Source: Wenyingzhuangia aestuarii (GTDB lineage: Bacteria; Bacteroidota; Bacteroidia; Flavobacteriales; Flavobacteriaceae). From it: a DNA stretch of 64,000 bases. Position numbers and translations under genes: made by a program. Below, piece by piece: positions 63,972 to 64,000 of the stretch (position 1 is its first letter; each line of letters starts with the position of its first letter). The stretch covers positions 41,618-105,617 of the forward strand of contig NZ_JAATJG010000015.1 in the NCBI RefSeq assembly GCF_011927765.1. The letters are read 5' to 3'. Under the pieces are notes generated by a model. The model did no database searches and had not been told where the DNA came from. It saw only the letters and a program-made list of their open reading frames with translations.

Positions 63972-64000
63972 CATCCGCTTAGCGCATTAGTTAAGTGTTT

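Larger units (their letters stand above)
63441..64000. other. Intergenic region upstream of the GH1 gene up to the right edge
   Basis: 560 bases without a gene. It holds, left to right, the GH1 leader, an AT-rich stretch, a REP-like palindromic element (63556-63665), an A-rich stretch, and two tandem promoters (63782-63811 and 63939-63971). No ORF or finished RNA gene is visible; the transcript of the promoters runs off the edge. Confidence 0.6.

Noticed and set aside
1..64000. CRISPR array, insertion sequence, prophage, tRNA or rRNA gene
   Set aside because: I found no regularly spaced direct repeats, no transposase or integrase reading frame, no phage structural genes, and no tRNA-like T-loop/acceptor pairing in the window by eye.

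Overview
The window looks like chromosome of a marine-type member of Bacteroidetes, family Flavobacteriaceae. It is AT-rich. Upstream regions carry the Bacteroidetes -7 promoter box TAnnTTTG instead of a sigma70 -10 box, and ribosome binding sites are weak. Several exported proteins end in type IX secretion sorting domains, and PorQ of that system is encoded here. NusB is long, DnaJ has a single zinc centre, and porQ is followed by cmk. A secreted sulfatase and a secreted clan GH-A glycoside hydrolase suggest use of sulfated algal polysaccharide. The genus cannot be fixed from this sequence.

Layout. 1-12 kb is mostly housekeeping: the end of sucC, a peroxiredoxin, a Pur-alpha-like protein, an ABC exporter, nusB, yajC, a YbbR protein, coaE, porQ, cmk, queE, folD and ffh. 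12-20 kb holds an exported msrB, M48 and M1 peptidases, a sulfatase, purB with a small lipoprotein, and a MORN-repeat protein with an unusual C-terminal repeat array. 20-30 kb holds mnmA, a T9SS subtilase, a nitronate monooxygenase, a YehS-like protein, a small secreted protein, a large GH-A hydrolase and an MFS transporter. 29.9-35.5 kb is one five-gene efflux operon (TolC, adaptor, two MacB-type permeases, ATPase). 35.6-48.7 kb holds a Crp/Fnr regulator with two small membrane-associated genes, a lytic transglycosylase, mtaB, a peptide-binding lipoprotein, a CsaA-like protein, a MATE exporter, tsaC, a J-domain protein, a pseudouridine synthase, a glycosyltransferase, an HsdR-N-like protein and holA.

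48.8-56.7 kb is the most interesting part: grpE-dnaJ behind a composite regulatory region, the RNase P RNA behind a possible short terminated leader RNA, and two aconitase genes of different families (acnB and acnA) in tandem with matching promoter blocks. 56.7-63.4 kb holds an iron/B12-type ABC transporter without a binding protein, rdgB, rlmH, nadC, a YihY membrane protein and a GH1 beta-glucosidase. The last 500 bases hold a REP-like palindromic element and two strong tandem promoters that run off the right edge and probably drive a stable RNA (rRNA) operon.

No insertion sequence, prophage, CRISPR array, tRNA or rRNA gene was seen. Most of the window is ordinary core genome. The better leads are regulatory (aconitase promoters, grpE region, rnpB leader) and a few uncharacterised proteins rather than a clear new system.
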